Below, piece by piece: positions 6,807 through 8,951 of a DNA stretch of 8,951 bases. Where the stretch lies: the NCBI GenBank assembly GCA_900757235.1, contig CAAENB010000107.1, forward strand, positions 1 to 8,951, written 5' to 3'. The DNA is from an uncultured Collinsella sp. Its GTDB lineage: Bacteria; Actinomycetota; Coriobacteriia; Coriobacteriales; Coriobacteriaceae. The translations under genes and the position numbers were made by a program. The notes under the pieces were generated by a model, which was given only the letters and a program-made list of their open reading frames with translations, ran no database searches and was not told the DNA's origin. Numbering within the stretch: position 1 is the stretch's first letter; the number at the start of each line of letters is the position of its first letter.

Positions 6807-6848
6807 CAAAGTCCTCGCTTTCGTGTCTTAGAGCTTCCGGTTGGAGAC

Positions 6849-6922
6849 GGGTTTGCTTTGGCAGGTTATCCGGCGCGGGCGCGCACCGGTTTTCCGGATA
6901 TCCGACCCGCCAAAACAAATCC
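6849..6922 (-). other. 74-nt hairpin in the bgl operon leader
   Basis: Plus-strand 6849-6866 pairs with 6905-6922 over 18 positions, with one A-C mismatch and two G-U pairs on the minus-strand RNA. After a 4-nt bulge (6901-6904), TATCCGG (6867-6873) pairs with CCGGATA (6894-6900). The loop of about 20 nt can form a competing stem through its own CCGG and GCGC tracts. If transcription starts near 6966, the hairpin sits in the middle of a 160-nt 5' leader and ends about 43 nt before the GH1 start codon. No T-run follows it. It could be a regulatory RNA, a stabilising 5' stem or a dispersed repeat; it does not match the BglG/LicT antiterminator target as I know it. Confidence 0.6.
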
Positions 6923-6960
6923 TTCTTCAAACAGTACAAGCAAATGCCAATGCATCTCGC

Positions 6961-6988
6961 TTGTTGTCTATAACTATAGCGCTATAAT
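6961..6988 (+). promoter_or_regulatory. Predicted promoter of the GntR gene
   Basis: TTGTTG (6961-6966), 16 bases, then a perfect TATAAT (6983-6988). Transcription would start near 6995, giving a leader of about 115 nt. The -10 box overlaps the palindrome at 6975-6986, consistent with autoregulation. Confidence 0.65.
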
Positions 6989-7000
6989 TTTCCATGTAAA
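6973..7000 (-). promoter_or_regulatory. Predicted promoter of the bgl-PTS operon
   Basis: On the minus strand TTTACA (7000-6995) is followed after 16 bases by TATAGT (6978-6973). Directly upstream of the -35 (plus 7002-7020) is an A/T-rich stretch that looks like an UP element. The predicted start is near 6966. It faces the gntR promoter, and the two cores overlap, so RNA polymerase probably cannot occupy both at once. Confidence 0.65.
6975..6986. promoter_or_regulatory. Palindromic operator candidate for the GntR regulator
   Basis: TATAGCGCTATA is a perfect 12-bp palindrome that overlaps the -10 boxes of both divergent promoters. Its position and symmetry are what a dimeric GntR/HutC repressor would need to control both the operon and its own gene. 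Binding is inferred from position only. Confidence 0.6.
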
Positions 7001-7030
7001 GCGTCTTTTTAACTTTTCTTTATCGAACTT

Positions 7031-7042
7031 CTTTCATGAAAG
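7031..7042. promoter_or_regulatory. Second perfect palindrome in the divergent region
   Basis: CTTTCATGAAAG is a perfect 12-bp palindrome, followed at once by an 8-bp one, CCATATGG (7043-7050). It lies in the predicted gntR leader and upstream of the bgl promoter's A/T-rich element. It could be a second regulator site, for example for global carbon control, or chance symmetry in AT-rich DNA. Confidence 0.35.
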
Positions 7043-7109
7043 CCATATGGATGCTTTTTAAGTAGGTATACTTTCTTAATAGTCAACGCAAATATGAAGG
7101 GAGGATTGC

Positions 7110-7829
7110 ATGATTCCCAAATACGAGGCGATAGCTGCAGATATCCGTCGAAGCATCGAGGATGGCGCCCTTAAGCCGGGCGATAAGTTGCCCACCGTCG
7201 TTGAGTTCTGTGAGCTCTATAGCGTTTCCAAAATCACCGTCAAACGAGCGATTGAGCAGATCACCGAGGAAGGCCTTATTACCAGCCGGCGCGGATCGGG
7301 CACCTACGTCAAGGACACGGCGGGGCTTCCCGGCCAGGTGTTTTTTCAAGGCAAGAACGACCGTGCCCAGGGCTTTTCGTATGAGCACCGCGGGGAAAAG
7401 GTGACCTCGGTGGTCTACGATTTCTCGATCGTCAATCCGCCGGCAGAGGTTGCGACCCAGCTGGGAATGGCCGAGGATGACTTCGCCTATCACATCGTGC
7501 GCGTGCGCCAGGTCGACGAGAAGCCCATCGTCATCGAGTACACCTATATGCCGCTCGAACTGATCCCGGGCCTCAAAAAGAAGGACCTGTACGGATCGGT
7601 CTACGGCTTTATCCGCGAGCAATGCGGACTGAAGATTTCGAGCTTCCATCGCACCATTCGCGCTGTCGCGGCAACTGAGGAAGAGGCTGAGCGCCTGGAT
7701 ACCAAACCCGGCTCTCCCCTGCTCGAACTCAACCAGATTGGCTTCTTGGATAGCGGCACCGCGTTTGAATATTCTATCTCGCACAACGTAGGCGACCGCT
7801 TTGAGCTGCACAACGTAACGCTGGCATAA
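7110..7829 (+). CDS. GntR-family (HutC/UTRA-type) transcriptional regulator
   Basis: DNA-binding repressor expected to sense a phosphorylated sugar and control the divergent bgl-PTS operon. The product has 239 residues, the usual length for this subfamily. Residues 3-68 form the GntR winged helix-turn-helix: YEAIAADIRRSIEDG, the recognition segment SVSKITVKRAIEQI (38-51), and the wing RRGSGTYV (60-67). Residues of about 85-236 form the UTRA ligand domain, with VRVRQVDEKPIVIEYTYMP (130-148) and the closing GDRFELHNVTLA typical of the family. The ATG at 7110 has GGGAGG about six bases upstream. The gene is followed after 73 bp by manA on the same strand, with no clear terminator between, so the two may be co-transcribed. 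The effector is unknown; a sugar-6-phosphate is likely by analogy. Confidence 0.94.
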   Translation: MIPKYEAIAADIRRSIEDGALKPGDKLPTVVEFCELYSVSKITVKRAIEQITEEGLITSRRGSGTYVKDTAGLPGQVFFQGKNDRAQGFSYEHRGEKVTSVVYDFSIVNPPAEVATQLGMAEDDFAYHIVRVRQVDEKPIVIEYTYMPLELIPGLKKKDLYGSVYGFIREQCGLKISSFHRTIRAVAATEEEAERLDTKPGSPLLELNQIGFLDSGTAFEYSISHNVGDRFELHNVTLA

Positions 7830-7842
7830 GTTTTGTAATCCG

Positions 7843-7880
7843 GTGGGTGCCCGTTTTGAGCTCTCTTACGCGGCACCCGC
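7843..7880 (+). other. Hairpin between gntR and manA
   Basis: GTGGGTGCC (7843-7851) pairs with GGCACCCGC (7872-7880), nine pairs with one G-U, around a 20-nt loop. No T-run follows, so read-through into manA is likely. It ends 10 bases before the manA ribosome binding site and could influence its translation. Confidence 0.4.
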
Positions 7881-7902
7881 ACAACCTTATGGGAGTATGC
7901 AC

Positions 7903-8835
7903 ATGTCCGATTTGATTAAACTGACGCCGATCTTCCACGAAAAAATCTGGGGAGGCCGCCAGCTCGAAACCGTATTTGGTTACGACATTCCCGAGGGCCC
8001 CATCGGTGAGTGCTGGGCCATCTCGGCCCACCCCAACGGCGACTGCCAGATTGCGGAGGGCCCGTATGCCGGCCACACGCTGTCGTGGCTGTGGTCCGAG
8101 CACCGTGAGCTCTTTGGCAACTGCGAGAGCAAGGAGTTCCCGCTGCTCATTAAGATTCTGGACGCCAAGGACGACCTTTCGATTCAGATTCATCCCAACG
8201 ACGAGTACGCCGCCGAGCACGAAAACGGCAGCCTGGGCAAAACCGAGTGCTGGTACGTGCTGGATTGCGAGCCCGGCGCCACGATTATCGTCGGGCAGCG
8301 CGCCAAGGATCGCGCTGAAGCCGCACAGATGATCAAGGACGGCCGCTGGGACGACATGCTCAACGTGCTGCCAATCCACAAGGGCGACTTTTTCCAGATT
8401 GATTCCGGTACCGTGCACGCCATCAAGACCGGCACACTCATTTTGGAGACGCAGCAGTCGAGCGACGTGACCTATCGCCTGTACGACTACGACCGCCCCG
8501 GCACCGACGGCAAGCTTCGCCCTCTGCACATTGAGCAGAGCCTCGACTGCATCGATTTTGATGTCCAGGCTCCGACCGACGGCACCGTGACCGCACCCGA
8601 GATCGACAGCGTGACCGAGCTCGAGTCCAACCCCTGCTACACCGTCGATCGCGTGCGCGTCAACGGCAGCAAGACCTTGGAGCAGCGCTGGCCCTTCATG
8701 TGCCTGTCAGTCATCGACGGCGAAGGCACCATCTGCGGCGACCCCGTCCACAAGGGAAGCCACCTGCTGGCCCCCAGCACCGTGGAGTCCATTGACCTCG
8801 AAGGCAAGATGGAACTGATCATCAGCCACCTGTAA
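7903..8835 (+). CDS. manA: Class I mannose-6-phosphate isomerase
   Basis: Cytosolic zinc enzyme that interconverts mannose-6-phosphate and fructose-6-phosphate, linking mannose to glycolysis or supplying mannose-6-phosphate for glycan synthesis. The product has 310 residues, matching the short Bacillus-type ManA. KIWGG (14-18) and GECWAISAHPNG (35-46) are family signatures. Zinc ligands are Gln95 and His97 in IQIHPND, Glu115 in GKTECWYVL and His172 in SGTVHAI; the catalytic Arg192 lies in VTYRLYDYDR. The ATG at 7903 has GGGAG seven bases upstream; the ATG at 7897 is too close to that site, and the frame extending back to 7843 lacks family-like sequence. It lies downstream of gntR and may share its transcript. 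Confidence 0.95.
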   Translation: MSDLIKLTPIFHEKIWGGRQLETVFGYDIPEGPIGECWAISAHPNGDCQIAEGPYAGHTLSWLWSEHRELFGNCESKEFPLLIKILDAKDDLSIQIHPNDEYAAEHENGSLGKTECWYVLDCEPGATIIVGQRAKDRAEAAQMIKDGRWDDMLNVLPIHKGDFFQIDSGTVHAIKTGTLILETQQSSDVTYRLYDYDRPGTDGKLRPLHIEQSLDCIDFDVQAPTDGTVTAPEIDSVTELESNPCYTVDRVRVNGSKTLEQRWPFMCLSVIDGEGTICGDPVHKGSHLLAPSTVESIDLEGKMELIISHL

Positions 8836-8951
8836 GCTACCGGTCCCCGAGCGCTCGCCGGGATGGGGCGCGGGGTTTGGTCGACTGCTCGGACAGTCCT
8901 GCTCGCACGGAGAGCACATTAAGTGCTCTCCGGCTCGTGCGGAACTCGCGA
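8836..8951. other. Non-coding tail after manA
   Basis: No gene is supported in these 116 bases. They hold a GC-rich stretch, a direct repeat CTGCTCG (8885-8891 and 8899-8905) and the hairpin at 8908-8932. The next gene, if any is near, lies beyond the window. Confidence 0.5.
8908..8932. repeat. Perfect 10-bp hairpin downstream of manA
   Basis: CGGAGAGCAC (8908-8917) and GTGCTCTCCG (8923-8932) are exact complements around ATTAA. An outer CGCAC/GTGCG pair extends the stem past a bulge. No T-run follows on the plus strand within the window, so it is not a standard terminator for manA. It may be a palindromic repeat or a structure belonging to the next gene. Confidence 0.5.

Noticed and set aside
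6850..6966. BglG/LicT-type ribonucleic antiterminator in the bgl leader
   Set aside because: The hairpin does not match the RAT sequence as I know it, no T-run terminator follows, and no BglG-type gene is in the window.
6991..7010. cre (CcpA) site around TGTAAAGCGTC
   Set aside because: Only half of the site fits and the spacing is wrong; CcpA control is not expected in this lineage.
5361..7061. Open frame of 566 codons on the plus strand
   Set aside because: It is the antisense shadow of the GH1 gene and continues through the divergent promoter region; no ribosome binding site or recognisable domain.
7083..7811. Open frame of 242 codons on the minus strand
   Set aside because: Antisense to the GntR gene, whose wHTH and UTRA domains are clear.
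7843..7902. N-terminal extension of manA from a GTG at 7843
   Set aside because: The extension has no family similarity, and GGGAG is placed correctly only for the ATG at 7903.

Overview
The window is a GC-rich bacterial chromosome segment with tightly packed genes and short AT-rich control regions. Codon use, the family II pyrophosphatase, the lac-family PTS and the GntR/UTRA regulator fit a gut Coriobacteriia (Collinsella-like) organism. That assignment is inference from gene content and style; no rRNA or other taxonomic marker is present.

Layout, left to right. (1) 1-582, minus strand: N-terminal 194 codons of a NhaA Na+/H+ antiporter, cut by the window edge, with a leader of about 200 nt holding a terminator-like hairpin. 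(2) 851-1774, minus: manganese-dependent family II inorganic pyrophosphatase (ppaC) with a clear intrinsic terminator at 791-830. (3) 1941-2894, minus: ROK-family sugar kinase, probably glucokinase, preceded by an 82-bp nested palindrome. (4) 3135-6806, minus: a sugar operon transcribed as GH1 6-phospho-beta-glycosidase, EIIC, EIIB, EIIA, ending in an intrinsic terminator at 3038-3075. (5) 6807-7109: 303-bp divergent control region. (6) 7110-7829, plus: GntR/HutC-type repressor. (7) 7903-8835, plus: class I mannose-6-phosphate isomerase (manA), followed by a 116-bp tail with a hairpin.

How the genes fit together. The lac/cellobiose-type PTS (EIIA, EIIB, EIIC) imports and phosphorylates a beta-disaccharide. 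The GH1 enzyme splits it into a sugar-6-phosphate and a free hexose, the ROK kinase can phosphorylate the free hexose, and ManA can feed mannose-6-phosphate into glycolysis. The GntR regulator sits divergently. The two predicted promoters are interleaved, and a 12-bp palindrome covers parts of both -10 boxes, so one bound repressor could shut off the operon and its own gene.

I see no CRISPR array, insertion sequence, tRNA or rRNA, and no new protein system. The most notable non-coding signals are the divergent operator/promoter region, a 74-nt hairpin in the bgl leader, the palindrome upstream of the ROK gene that shares a roughly 30-nt motif with it, a 15-bp hairpin between EIIC and EIIB, and the possible attenuator in front of nhaA.
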